The notes under the pieces: generated by a model
The model's input: the letters and a program-made list of their open reading frames with translations, nothing else
Told to the model about the DNA's origin: nothing
Database searches by the model: none
DNA from: Rhodanobacter sp. ANJX3
GTDB lineage: Bacteria > Pseudomonadota > Gammaproteobacteria > Xanthomonadales > Rhodanobacteraceae
Assembly: GCF_014200755.1 (NCBI RefSeq)
Contig: NZ_JACHCM010000001.1
Coordinates: 352,218 to 416,217 of the forward strand
DNA length: 64,000 bases
Reading direction: 5' to 3'
Position numbers and translations under genes: made by a program
In this document: positions 36,020 through 44,204 of the stretch, one piece after another
Numbering within the stretch: the first letter of the stretch is position 1
Layout: each line of letters opens with the position of its first letter

Positions 36020-36063
36020 CAACGCAGCGGGCCGGTCAGTCGCATGATCGGCCCGCTGCGTTG
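36020..36063. terminator. Strong GC-rich hairpin after paoC
   Basis: The arms CAACGCAGCGGGCC (36020-36033) and its exact complement (36050-36063) make a 14-base-pair stem with a 16-base loop. It can extend further with one bulge. There is no T-run, so it may act as a partial terminator or an RNA-stability element that lowers xdhC-mocA expression relative to paoABC. Confidence 0.6.
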
Positions 36064-36132
36064 GCGCCGCGCGCAGCCTATGCTGTGTCCTGGGGCGCAC
36101 CCTGATTTTTCCGATTCCACTTCGAGGTAGGC

Positions 36133-37224
36133 ATGAATTCGGCGCAAGAACTCGCCACGCTGATCGCCGCGCTGCGCACGCTGTCGCACGATGCGCAGCC
36201 CCGAGCCGCCCTGGCCACCCTGGTGCGCACGCGCGGCTCGACCTTTCGTCGCGCCGGCACGCGCATGCTCGTACTGGCTGACGGCAGCGTGGTGTGCGAA
36301 CTGTCCGGCGGCTGCCCGCAGCGCGACATCGTGCAGCGCGCGCTGGAGGTGATGACAAACGGCGCGCCGCGGTTGGTCAGCTACAACGCCGAATCCGGCC
36401 TCGATGTGCTGATGGAAATGGGCTGCGGCGGCGAGCTTGAGGTGCTGCTCGAACCGCTGCTGGCGCCCAAGGCGATGGACTTCGTCGACGCGTTGGCCGA
36501 CTGCATGGCGCAGCGGCGCAGCGCCCGCATGGCCACGGTGTTCGCCGTCGACAGCGCGGTGGTGCCGCCGCAGCGTCTGCTGTGGTGCGGCGACGAGGTG
36601 CTTTACGACAGCATCGGCGATGCCGCCGTGATGCAGGCGATCTTCGACGCCATCGCCTCGAACGACGCGGCACGCCCGGTTGCCCTGCACCTGAGCGGCA
36701 CGCAAGGCAAGGTCGACGTACTGGTGGAACCGGTCGCACCGCCGCACGCGTTGATCGTGATCGGCGACAGCGCCGCCGCGCGCGCGCTGCTGCCCGTGGC
36801 AAGCGCGCTGGGCTGGCAGACGACCCTGGTCGATCACGATCCCGCGCGCCTTGCGGCCATCGACCTGCCCGCTGGATTGCGCGCCGTCTGCGCGGCACCG
36901 GACAAGGTTCGCGACGCGCTGCCGCTGGATGCGCACAGCTCGGTCGTAGTGATGACCCACAATATCGAACGCGACATGGCTTACCTCGCCGCGCTGCGTG
37001 ATGCGCCGGTCGCCTACCTCGGCACCCTGGGTTCGCGTGAGCGCGTGGGCCGCATGCGTGGCGATGTACAGCTCAAGGGCATTCGGCTGCATGCGCCGGC
37101 AGGCCTGGATATCGGTTCGGAAACGCCCGAGGAAATCGCCCTCGCCGTCGCCGCCGAAATCATGGCCGTGATCAACGGCCGCAGCGGGGGCCCGCTGCGC
37201 GACAACGAAGGCGCGATCCACTGA
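36133..37224 (+). CDS. XdhC-family molybdenum cofactor insertion chaperone (PaoD-like)
   Basis: The 363-residue protein has the XdhC/CoxI N-terminal domain (LATLVRTRGSTFRRAGTRMLV, residues 29-49, and VVCELSGGCPQRDIV) and a C-terminal Rossmann domain (LIVIGDSAAARALLPVASAL; YLGTLGSRERVGRM). Such chaperones load the mature, sulfurated cofactor into xanthine-oxidase-family enzymes. Here the partner is most likely PaoC. The stop overlaps the next ATG by one base (TGATG), so it is coupled to the MocA gene. Confidence 0.9.
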   Translation: MNSAQELATLIAALRTLSHDAQPRAALATLVRTRGSTFRRAGTRMLVLADGSVVCELSGGCPQRDIVQRALEVMTNGAPRLVSYNAESGLDVLMEMGCGGELEVLLEPLLAPKAMDFVDALADCMAQRRSARMATVFAVDSAVVPPQRLLWCGDEVLYDSIGDAAVMQAIFDAIASNDAARPVALHLSGTQGKVDVLVEPVAPPHALIVIGDSAAARALLPVASALGWQTTLVDHDPARLAAIDLPAGLRAVCAAPDKVRDALPLDAHSSVVVMTHNIERDMAYLAALRDAPVAYLGTLGSRERVGRMRGDVQLKGIRLHAPAGLDIGSETPEEIALAVAAEIMAVINGRSGGPLRDNEGAIH

Positions 37225-37844
37225 TGGCCGAACGCCGCGACAGTGCGCCGGTGATCGTGCTGCTGGCCGCCGGTGAAAGCCGGCGCTTCGGCGGCATCAA
37301 GCAGCTGGCCGATATCGATGGCGAAACGATGGTTCATCGCGCTGCCCGCACGGCGCTCGCCACCGGTGTAGCACTCATCGTCGTGACCGGCGCCAACGCC
37401 GGGCAAGTCGGCGCCGCGCTGTCCGACTTGCCGCTTCATATCGTCCACCACGCCGGCTGGGCAGACGGTATGGGCAGCTCGCTCGCTGCCGGCATCCGCT
37501 ACGTGGTCGATCGCTATCCCCAAGCCACCGGTGCCCTGCTGTGCCTCGCCGATCAGCCGCTGCTGAGAACAGCTTGCTACACCCGAATGCTGGCGCGGCA
37601 TCGGCAAAAGCCCGACCGAATTCTGGCGACGGAGCAACATGGCGTAGCCGGGCCACCGACCCTTTTTCCGCAGGACTGCCTGACCGAATTGATGCACTGG
37701 TCCGGCGACCGAGGCGCTCAGGCCTTGCTCCGGCGGGAGAACGACCGCGTGGAGTCGTTCACATGGCAAGGCATCATCGACGTCGACAGCCCCGATGACT
37801 TGAAGCTGGCGCGATCGCAGTTAGCGGCCAATCGCCTCGATTAG
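37224..37844 (+). CDS. mocA: Molybdenum cofactor cytidylyltransferase (MocA-type)
   Basis: The 206-residue protein has a nucleotidyltransferase fold: VIVLLAAGESRRFGGIKQLAD (residues 10-30; the LAAGxSRRFGxxK motif), AGWADGMGSSLAAGI, and ALLCLADQPLL with the metal-binding Asp. These are the MocA features that distinguish CTP-using enzymes from the GTP-using MobA. It makes the molybdopterin cytosine dinucleotide needed by PaoC. Coupling to xdhC supports this. Confidence 0.88.
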   Translation: MAERRDSAPVIVLLAAGESRRFGGIKQLADIDGETMVHRAARTALATGVALIVVTGANAGQVGAALSDLPLHIVHHAGWADGMGSSLAAGIRYVVDRYPQATGALLCLADQPLLRTACYTRMLARHRQKPDRILATEQHGVAGPPTLFPQDCLTELMHWSGDRGAQALLRRENDRVESFTWQGIIDVDSPDDLKLARSQLAANRLD

Positions 37845-37941
37845 GCGGCAAACGGTCACACCATTCCCACGCATGCCGTAACATCATTTGCCAGCGCAGC
37901 ATTCGCTACTAAGCCTCCGGCATCGAGCAAGGTGATAGTCC

Positions 37942-40242
37942 ATGAGTGAGAAAAAGGTTCCCGGCGTTGGCGAATACGACGGCCCCGCCGGTGGCTGGGG
38001 CGCATTGCGAGCGGTGGCCGGCGCCATCAGCAAGCAGATGGCGGTGGTGCGCGAAACCTCTGCGATGCGGCGGATGAATCAGCCGAACGGCTTCGACTGC
38101 CCCGGCTGCGCGTGGCCCGATCCGAAGCACACCTCGTCGTTCGAGTTCTGCGAGAACGGCGCCAAGGCAGTGAGTTGGGAAGCGACGTCGAAGCGCGCCA
38201 CGCCGGATTTTTTTGCAAAGCACACGGTGAGCGAACTGTGGGGCTGGCACGATCATCAGCTGGAGGACGAAGGCCGCCTCACGCATCCGCTGGCCTACGA
38301 CAAGGCGAGCGATACCTATAGGGAAGTGTCGTGGGAGGAAGCGATGCAGCGCATCGCGGCCGGCCTGCGCGCCCTGCCCGATCCGAATATGGCCGAGTTC
38401 TATACCTCCGGCCGCGCGTCGAACGAAGCCGCATTCCTCTATCAGCTGTTTGCGCGCGAGTACGGTACCAATAATTTTCCCGACTGTTCCAACATGTGTC
38501 ACGAAGCCACCAGCGTCGGCCTGCCGCAGTCGATCGGCGTCGGCAAGGGCACGGTATCGCTGGAAGACTTCGACCACTGCGATGCGATCTTCTCGATCGG
38601 CCACAACCCCGGTACCAACCACCCGCGCATGCTCGGCACCCTGCGCGAAGTAGCGCAGCGCGGCGCGCCGATCATCGTTTTCAACCCGTTGCCCGAGCGC
38701 GGGCTGGAGCGTTTTGTCTCCCCGCAGAGCCCGGCGGAAATGCTGACCGGCAACGCCACCCAGCTCGCCACTACCTATTACAAGGTCAAGGTCGGCGGCG
38801 ACGTGGCCGTGCTCAAGGGCATGATGAAGTACGTGCTGGCCGCCGATGCCGCCGATCGCGCGGCCGGTGGACCGGGCAAGCTGGACGACGCGTTTATCGC
38901 CCAGCATACGGTCGGCCTAGACGCCCTGGTGGACGATCTCAACGCCACGACCTGGGAGACGATCGAGCGCAAATCCGGCCTGTCGCGCGCCGATATCGAG
39001 GCGGCAGCGTCGGTCTACGTCAACGCCGAACGCGTCATCGTCTGCTACGGCATGGGCATCACCCAGCACAGGCACGGCACCGAGAATGTGCATCACATCG
39101 CCAACCTGCTGCTCATGCGCGGCAATATCGGCCGTGAGGGCGCAGGCATCTGTCCGCTGCGCGGACACTCCAACGTGCAGGGCGATCGCACGGTCGGCAT
39201 CACCGAAAAACCCAATGACGAGCTGCTCCATGGCATCCGCAAGCGCTTCGGCTTCGAGCCGCCGAGCGCGCACGGGCACGATGCGGTAGAGGCGGTCAAG
39301 GCGATACGCGACGGCCGATCCAAGGTGTTGATCTGCCTCGGCGGCAATCTGGCCGTGGCGATGTCCGACCCGGAAGCCACGTTTGCAGCGATGGCCAAAC
39401 TCGATATGGCCGTACATATCGCGACCAAACTCAATCGCTCGCACCTGATTCTGGCGCGCGAGTCGATCATCCTGCCCTGCCTGGGTCGTACCGAGCTGGA
39501 CCTGCAGGCCGGCGGTTTCCAGTCGGTGACAGTGGAAGATTCGATGTCGATGGTGCATGCCTCGCAAGGTCGGCTGAAGCCGGCGGCGCAGACGCTGCGC
39601 TCCGAGCCGGCTATCGTCGCGATGATGGCGATGGCGACGCTGCCGAATACCAAGGTCGACTGGCAGGCGATGATCGACGATTACGACCTGATCCGCGACA
39701 GCATCGAAGCGGTGTTTCCGATTTTCAAGAATTTCAACGAACGCGTGCGCAACCCCGGCGGCTTCCGCCTGTATATCGCCGCCTGCGAACGGATCTGGGC
39801 GACGCCCGACAAGCGCGCGCACTTTCTCGTCGGCAAAGGGCTGGACGAGGACGGTCCGGAAATCAAGGACGCGCTTACGCTCACCACCATCCGCTCGCAC
39901 GATCAGTACAACACCACGATCTACGGCATGGACGATCGCTATCGCGGCATCACCGGTCGGCGCGACGTGATCTTCATCCATCCCGGCGATCTGGCAGCGC
40001 GCGGCCTGCAGCACGGCGACCGCATCGACGTGGAAACCGTGTCCAGCCAGACCAACGGCAGCGACCCGCGCGCCGTGCGCGGATACACGGCGGTGGCTTA
40101 CGAGATCGCCCGGGGCTCGGTGGCGATGTACTACCCGGAAGGCAACTCGCTGGTCGCCCTGGAAAATTACGACGAACGTTCGGGCACGCCGGCGTACAAG
40201 TCGGTGCCGGTAAAGATCGTGTCGGCCCGCCAGACGGCTTGA
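37942..40242 (+). CDS. YdeP/FdhF-type molybdopterin oxidoreductase
   Basis: The 766-residue protein belongs to the YdeP group of the DMSO-reductase family. An N-terminal cluster-like motif DCPGCAWPDP (about 53-62) is followed by YTSGRASNEAAFLYQLFAREYGTNN and the motif SNMCHEATSVGL, which holds a Cys in the metal-ligand region. Later come MRGNIGREGAGICPLRGHSNVQGDR and a C-terminal molydopterin-binding domain. The reaction is unknown; E. coli YdeP is linked to acid resistance. A GC-rich terminator follows. Upstream is a 97-base gap after mocA, so it is probably separately expressed. Confidence 0.87.
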   Translation: MSEKKVPGVGEYDGPAGGWGALRAVAGAISKQMAVVRETSAMRRMNQPNGFDCPGCAWPDPKHTSSFEFCENGAKAVSWEATSKRATPDFFAKHTVSELWGWHDHQLEDEGRLTHPLAYDKASDTYREVSWEEAMQRIAAGLRALPDPNMAEFYTSGRASNEAAFLYQLFAREYGTNNFPDCSNMCHEATSVGLPQSIGVGKGTVSLEDFDHCDAIFSIGHNPGTNHPRMLGTLREVAQRGAPIIVFNPLPERGLERFVSPQSPAEMLTGNATQLATTYYKVKVGGDVAVLKGMMKYVLAADAADRAAGGPGKLDDAFIAQHTVGLDALVDDLNATTWETIERKSGLSRADIEAAASVYVNAERVIVCYGMGITQHRHGTENVHHIANLLLMRGNIGREGAGICPLRGHSNVQGDRTVGITEKPNDELLHGIRKRFGFEPPSAHGHDAVEAVKAIRDGRSKVLICLGGNLAVAMSDPEATFAAMAKLDMAVHIATKLNRSHLILARESIILPCLGRTELDLQAGGFQSVTVEDSMSMVHASQGRLKPAAQTLRSEPAIVAMMAMATLPNTKVDWQAMIDDYDLIRDSIEAVFPIFKNFNERVRNPGGFRLYIAACERIWATPDKRAHFLVGKGLDEDGPEIKDALTLTTIRSHDQYNTTIYGMDDRYRGITGRRDVIFIHPGDLAARGLQHGDRIDVETVSSQTNGSDPRAVRGYTAVAYEIARGSVAMYYPEGNSLVALENYDERSGTPAYKSVPVKIVSARQTA

Positions 40243-40261
40243 AACATTGCGTCATCGAAAA

Positions 40262-40298
40262 GGCCTTGTTCGCGACGCGAGCAAGGCCATCCCGTTTT
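40262..40298 (+). terminator. Intrinsic terminator after the YdeP-type gene
   Basis: Arms 40262-40273 and 40277-40288 form a 12-base-pair stem with one G-U wobble and a GAC loop. CCCGTTTT follows (T-run at 40295-40298). It lies 20 bases after the stop and is the clearest intrinsic terminator in the window. Confidence 0.85.
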
Positions 40299-40304
40299 CA
40301 AGCA

Positions 40305-40332
40305 TCGCACCTGCGATTTCTCGCAAGTGCGA
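40305..40332. terminator. Second hairpin between converging genes
   Basis: The arms TCGCACCTGCGA and TCGCAAGTGCGA pair with one mismatch around a TTTC loop. It sits between the converging YdeP-type gene and the AMTNG-repeat gene and may terminate the minus-strand transcript. Confidence 0.5.
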
Positions 40333-40341
40333 AACGCACCA

Positions 40342-41052
40342 TTACATCGGCGGCACCGTACCGTTGAGGCCGACAGCCACCAGACCAGCACCGACCGGAT
40401 TACCCGGTTTGCCGACCACGAACACGTGCGCGCCCTTGACGATGGCCGTCTTGTCGGCCGCCTGGAAGGTCACTACCGGTACGTTGGCCGGCACATTGAT
40501 GGTCTTTTCGCCCTTGCCGTAGTCGACCACGAGCGTGCGTGCGCCGCTGCCAGTGGAAGTCTTGACCGTACCGTTGGTCATCGCCGACATGGCCGGATGC
40601 TTCATCGTCTTGACGGTGCCGTTGGTCATCGCCGAAGCCATGACGCTGCCATTGGTCATGGCTGAGGCAGCACCGCTCTTGGCCGGCAGATCCCAGGCGT
40701 AATCGCCCAACCCGGAGCCCTTCATCGCATCGGGGAACACCACGACTTCGAGTGCGCGGGCACCGGAGGTACCGGGCACGTTGGCAGTACCGATAAACGT
40801 GCCGGCCTTGATCGCGTCGAGGGTGCTTGGCACCACGCCGGTGATCTTGGTATCGGGAGCCACGGCAATCGTCTGCGTGCCGGCAGGCGTCTGCACGGTG
40901 AAGCCTGCGTCGGTTACCGCAAGCACGGTGCCGCGGATATGCACCGGTGTCGCCGGCTGATCGGCGGCAACGACAGTCGTGCATGCAGTAAGGGCGAGCC
41001 CTGCTGCCATGGCGGTGAGGATGGCCTTGCGCTGGAGTGCGATCGTGTTCAT
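40342..41052 (-). CDS. Exported protein with AMTNG repeats (DUF5666-like)
   Basis: The 236-residue protein has a signal sequence with a possible lipobox (ALTAC, Cys about residue 24). Two small beta-rich domains (VHIRGTVLAVTDAGFTVQT; KTINVPANVPVVTFQAADKT) resemble DUF5666 OB-like domains. Between them is a linker with four copies of AMTNG(S/T)V separated by short variable pieces. The start at 41052 was chosen for the signal sequence. I cannot assign a function. It lies between two molybdenum-related blocks but shows no cofactor motif. Confidence 0.7.
   Translation of the reverse strand: MNTIALQRKAILTAMAAGLALTACTTVVAADQPATPVHIRGTVLAVTDAGFTVQTPAGTQTIAVAPDTKITGVVPSTLDAIKAGTFIGTANVPGTSGARALEVVVFPDAMKGSGLGDYAWDLPAKSGAASAMTNGSVMASAMTNGTVKTMKHPAMSAMTNGTVKTSTGSGARTLVVDYGKGEKTINVPANVPVVTFQAADKTAIVKGAHVFVVGKPGNPVGAGLVAVGLNGTVPPM
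40567..40665. repeat. Coding repeats giving AMTNG(S/T)V units
   Basis: A motif reading GTTGGTCAT on the plus strand (complement encodes MTN) recurs four times in about 90 bases. The copies flank variable spacers, suggesting local duplication within the gene. Confidence 0.7.
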
Positions 41053-41379
41053 GTGTCTGTCCTTGGTTGAGTAATGCGTTCGTGGATAAGTGCCCGACCT
41101 GTGCCATTCGCCCTGGAGCAACGAAAGGTTACGTCCTCCGATGCCGCCACTGCGTTGAAAGATGACTTCTCTGGCCACTGTTCAGGGAAAGTTTGCCCAT
41201 CGTGAACCTAGAGTCGTAAGGCCTTGTGAACCGCCAGCCGCGCTTCGGCTTAAGGCCGTGCCCTTTCATGGTGGGGCACCGGGATGCAAGCGCAGTGGCG
41301 TGATGCCGGACTACGCGCTGAAATCCCACGGTGGATTGATCGGCACAAAAATTTACGGGAAACGCATCGGCGAGGAAGC
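41053..41379. other. Intergenic stretch of 327 bases
   Basis: It lies between two minus-strand genes and should hold the promoter of the AMTNG-repeat gene. I see no gene, repeat or clear terminator here. Confidence 0.4.
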
Positions 41380-43008
41380 CTACGACATCATCTCGGTCAC
41401 CGCCGCAGCAGAAACCTCGCGCACGCCCAAGATAAAGTCCGCGGCGCGCTCGCCGATCATCGCGCTGGGCGCCTGGGTGTTGCCCGAAATCAACGTGGGC
41501 ATGATCGAGGCATCGGCAACACGCAGATGACTCACGCCGCGTACGCGCAATTGCGGATCGACCGGCGCCTGCGCATCGCTACCCATGCGGCAGGTACCGA
41601 CAGGGTGGTAGATGGTGTCGGCATGATCGCGAATGCTCTGGCGCAGCCCGTTCTCGTCCGCGCTGTCGGCGTTGTAATAAGTCTTGCCGGCGTAACGCGC
41701 AAACGCCGGCGCCGCCAGAATGCTCTGCGCGATGCGCGTGCCCGCCACCAGCGTGTCCAGATCGCCGGGATGCGACAGGTAACCCGGATCGATCATCGGC
41801 GCCTTGCGGATATCGTTCGACGCCAGCCGCACCACACCGCGGCTCTGCGGCCGCAGGTTGCATACGTGCAGGCTGAGTCCGCGCGTGAGATGCGTCTTGC
41901 GGTTGTGGTTGTCGACGATGCCGATGCACAGATGCAACTGGATATCCGGGCGATCCAACTCCTTGCGCGTTTTCAGGAAACCACCCGCCTCGGCCACGTT
42001 GCTGGTCAGCATGCCGGTACCCTGCCTGTACGGCTTGATCGCCCGCAGGATTTGCGGAAACACCGACGGCACGATGCCGAGCAGCTCGCGGTCGTTGGTG
42101 GCGCGGCAGATAGTGAAGTCCAGATGGTCCTGCAGATTGCCGCCGACCTCGGGGCTGTTGTGCAGCACGTCGATGCCCATGGAGCGAAGGTGATCGGCTG
42201 GACCGATGCCCGACATCATCAGCAGCTGCGGCGTGCCGAAGGCGCCGGCGGAGAGCACCACTTCGGCACGCGCGGCAAATACCTTGCCGTCGACACAGCG
42301 GATGCCGGTCGCACGGCCCTGCTCGATCAGCACGCGCTCGACCTGCGTCGTGGCGATGACGGTGAGATTCTTGGGCGCCAGGCCACCGATATAGGCGCGG
42401 GCGGCGTTGTAGCGGCTGCCGTTCTTCTGGAAGACCTGATACTGCCCTATGCCCTCCTGCGTGGCGCCGTTGAAGTCTGGATTCAGCGGGTGGCCGCACT
42501 GCTGGGCGGCCTCGATGAAATTTTTGGCGCAATCGGTGGGGCTGGCCAGGTCGGCCACATTCAATGGCCCGCCGGTGCCGTGCCATTCGCTGGCGCCGCG
42601 TTCGTTGTTCTCCGCGCGCAGGAAATACGGCATCACCTCACGCCACGACCAGCCGACGGCGCCGGCGTTCGACCAATCGTCGTAGTCCTCGTGCTGGCCA
42701 CGCATATAGATCATCGCGTTGATCAGGCTGGAGCCACCCACGCCGCGCCCGCGCGGCTGCACGCCGCGCCGTCCGCCGAGGCCCGGCTGCGGCACGGTGA
42801 GATAGGAATAGTTGCGTGCGTTTTGAAACGGCACGAGGCCCGCTACGCCCACGGGTACATCCGACAGCACGCCGCTCTTGGCCGGCCCGGTTTCCAGCAG
42901 CAGCACGGTGCCGCCTGGCCGCGCTTTCGCCAGCCGCGTGGCGGTAGCGCAACCGGCCGGCCCCGCGCCGACGACGATATAGTCAAACGTGGCAGTAATC
43001 GATGACAT
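41380..43008 (-). CDS. GMC-family FAD oxidoreductase (choline dehydrogenase-like)
   Basis: The 542-residue protein has the FAD-binding GMC signature near the start (YIVVGAGPAGCATATRLA, residues 10-27). The GMC signatures GRGVGGSSLINAMIYMRG and GAFGTPQLLMMSGIGP follow, and the C-terminal active-site region HPVGTCRMG holds the catalytic His. It oxidises an alcohol, with BetA-like choline or long-chain alcohols as possible substrates. A GAGGCTCC precedes the ATG. No operon partner is visible. Confidence 0.92.
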   Translation of the reverse strand: MSSITATFDYIVVGAGPAGCATATRLAKARPGGTVLLLETGPAKSGVLSDVPVGVAGLVPFQNARNYSYLTVPQPGLGGRRGVQPRGRGVGGSSLINAMIYMRGQHEDYDDWSNAGAVGWSWREVMPYFLRAENNERGASEWHGTGGPLNVADLASPTDCAKNFIEAAQQCGHPLNPDFNGATQEGIGQYQVFQKNGSRYNAARAYIGGLAPKNLTVIATTQVERVLIEQGRATGIRCVDGKVFAARAEVVLSAGAFGTPQLLMMSGIGPADHLRSMGIDVLHNSPEVGGNLQDHLDFTICRATNDRELLGIVPSVFPQILRAIKPYRQGTGMLTSNVAEAGGFLKTRKELDRPDIQLHLCIGIVDNHNRKTHLTRGLSLHVCNLRPQSRGVVRLASNDIRKAPMIDPGYLSHPGDLDTLVAGTRIAQSILAAPAFARYAGKTYYNADSADENGLRQSIRDHADTIYHPVGTCRMGSDAQAPVDPQLRVRGVSHLRVADASIMPTLISGNTQAPSAMIGERAADFILGVREVSAAAVTEMMS

Positions 43009-43274
43009 GGCTGGAGCCTCTGATAGGTGCCGCGGCCGATGGCCGCGCGGCACGGCGTCGGATGGGCTTGCGCGCCTGCCGAACGGCACGCTAGCACAGG
43101 CTTTCGGCGATTCCACGCTTCGTTGCAGCATGAAAAATGCCGCGCGGGAATGAGGCTTTCAAACGCGAATATCGAAGGTCCGACGTGTACTTGTCGTGGC
43201 CAGTGGACCGATACCACCAGGCAGCGGCGCTACAATAGAACGCTCGGATATCACCTACCACCCCATCGATCCCC

Positions 43275-43814
43275 ATGCGCAATCCTCTGCAGGAACAGCT
43301 GCTCAAAGCCGGCCTGGTCAACAAGACCAAGGCCGCTCAAGTCGTGCGCGAGCAGACCAAGCAACGCCACGGCAAAACCCCGACGCCAGCGCTGACCGAA
43401 CAGGTCGACGCGCAGCGCCTGCAGGCCGAACGCGCCGAGCGCGATCGCGCGCTGGCAGCCGATCGCAATGCGGCGGCACGCGCCGCCGAGCAGCGCGCGC
43501 AGGTGCGCCAGATCGTCGAGGCACACAAGGTGAAGCGCGAGGGCGAGATCGCCTATCGCTTCACCGACGCCGCGGCGATCAAGAGCGTGCTGGTCAACGA
43601 AGCGCTGCGGGCACAGCTGGCCAGCGGTACGCTGGCGATCGTGCGCCACGATCAGGGTTACGAACTGCTGCCGCGCGTCGCGGTGGACAAGGTCTATGCG
43701 CGTGATCCGGCGATGATCGTGCTGGATCACGGTCGCGCCGATGCGGGCCAGTCGGAAAGCGACGAGGACGCGTTCTACAAGCAGTTCGAAGTGCCGGACG
43801 ATCTGATCTGGTGA
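43275..43814 (+). CDS. DUF2058 family protein (YaiL-like)
   Basis: The 179-residue protein matches DUF2058: N-terminal MRNPLQEQLLKAGLVNKTKA, a charged coiled-coil middle (about 40-85), VKREGEIAYRFTD, and a C-terminal VDKVYARDPAMIVL. The E. coli homologue YaiL is a small nucleoprotein-like protein of unclear role. It converges on the short gene ending at 43837, with a hairpin between. Confidence 0.85.
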   Translation: MRNPLQEQLLKAGLVNKTKAAQVVREQTKQRHGKTPTPALTEQVDAQRLQAERAERDRALAADRNAAARAAEQRAQVRQIVEAHKVKREGEIAYRFTDAAAIKSVLVNEALRAQLASGTLAIVRHDQGYELLPRVAVDKVYARDPAMIVLDHGRADAGQSESDEDAFYKQFEVPDDLIW

Positions 43815-43825
43815 TCGCTCGGATG

Positions 43826-43850
43826 GCCGATCGCCGTTAGGACGATCGGC
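43826..43850. terminator. Hairpin between converging genes
   Basis: The arms GCCGATCG (43826-43833) and CGATCGGC (43843-43850) form a perfect 8-base-pair stem with a 9-base loop. It lies just after the DUF2058 stop and overlaps the end of the converging gene. No T-run follows. Confidence 0.5.
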
Positions 43851-44181
43851 GACGCCTCACGCTGTCACGCACGTCGACGTCAAAAAGCAGGGTCAGCACA
43901 TCCTCGACGCCGGCGCCCGAGAGAGAAAACCGCAAGCCTTCGCGCGTCGGCAGACGGCTCGCGTGTTCGCGCACGGCGGCCTCCGGCAGCGCGATTTTCC
44001 AGGCCTCGGCCTTCCCCGTCAGGTTTGCCGCTTCGGTTTCCACCAGGCCCAACTCGAAGCCGACGGAAAACGCGTTGGCGAAACGGGTGCGCGCATGGAT
44101 CGCCTCACCGGCTAGCAGGCACGCGAGTTCGTCTTCGTCGATGCGCACGCGCAGGTGCTGGCCTTCAATCTGCAGTTTCAT
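43837..44181 (-). CDS. Short conserved-looking protein next to moeA
   Basis: The 114-residue protein starts MKLQIEGQHLRVRIDEDEL, a pattern of a short beta strand and an 'R-x-R-I/L-x-x-x-E' stretch seen in DUF7009-like proteins. It ends with a basic tail. It has no cysteine and no signal peptide. It follows moeA by 23 bases on the same strand and is probably co-transcribed, so it may serve molybdenum metabolism. Family and function are tentative. Confidence 0.6.
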   Translation of the reverse strand: MKLQIEGQHLRVRIDEDELACLLAGEAIHARTRFANAFSVGFELGLVETEAANLTGKAEAWKIALPEAAVREHASRLPTREGLRFSLSGAGVEDVLTLLFDVDVRDSVRRRRSS

Positions 44182-44204
44182 AAGAGCACTCGATAAACCG
44201 GCCG

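Noticed and set aside
35911-37221. Open frame of 436 codons on the minus strand opposite xdhC
   Set aside because: The plus-strand XdhC motifs and its overlap with mocA settle the true coding strand.
41284-43005. Open frame of 573 codons on the plus strand opposite the GMC oxidoreductase
   Set aside because: Same reason: the minus-strand frame has FAD and GMC motifs, and the plus-strand translation has none.
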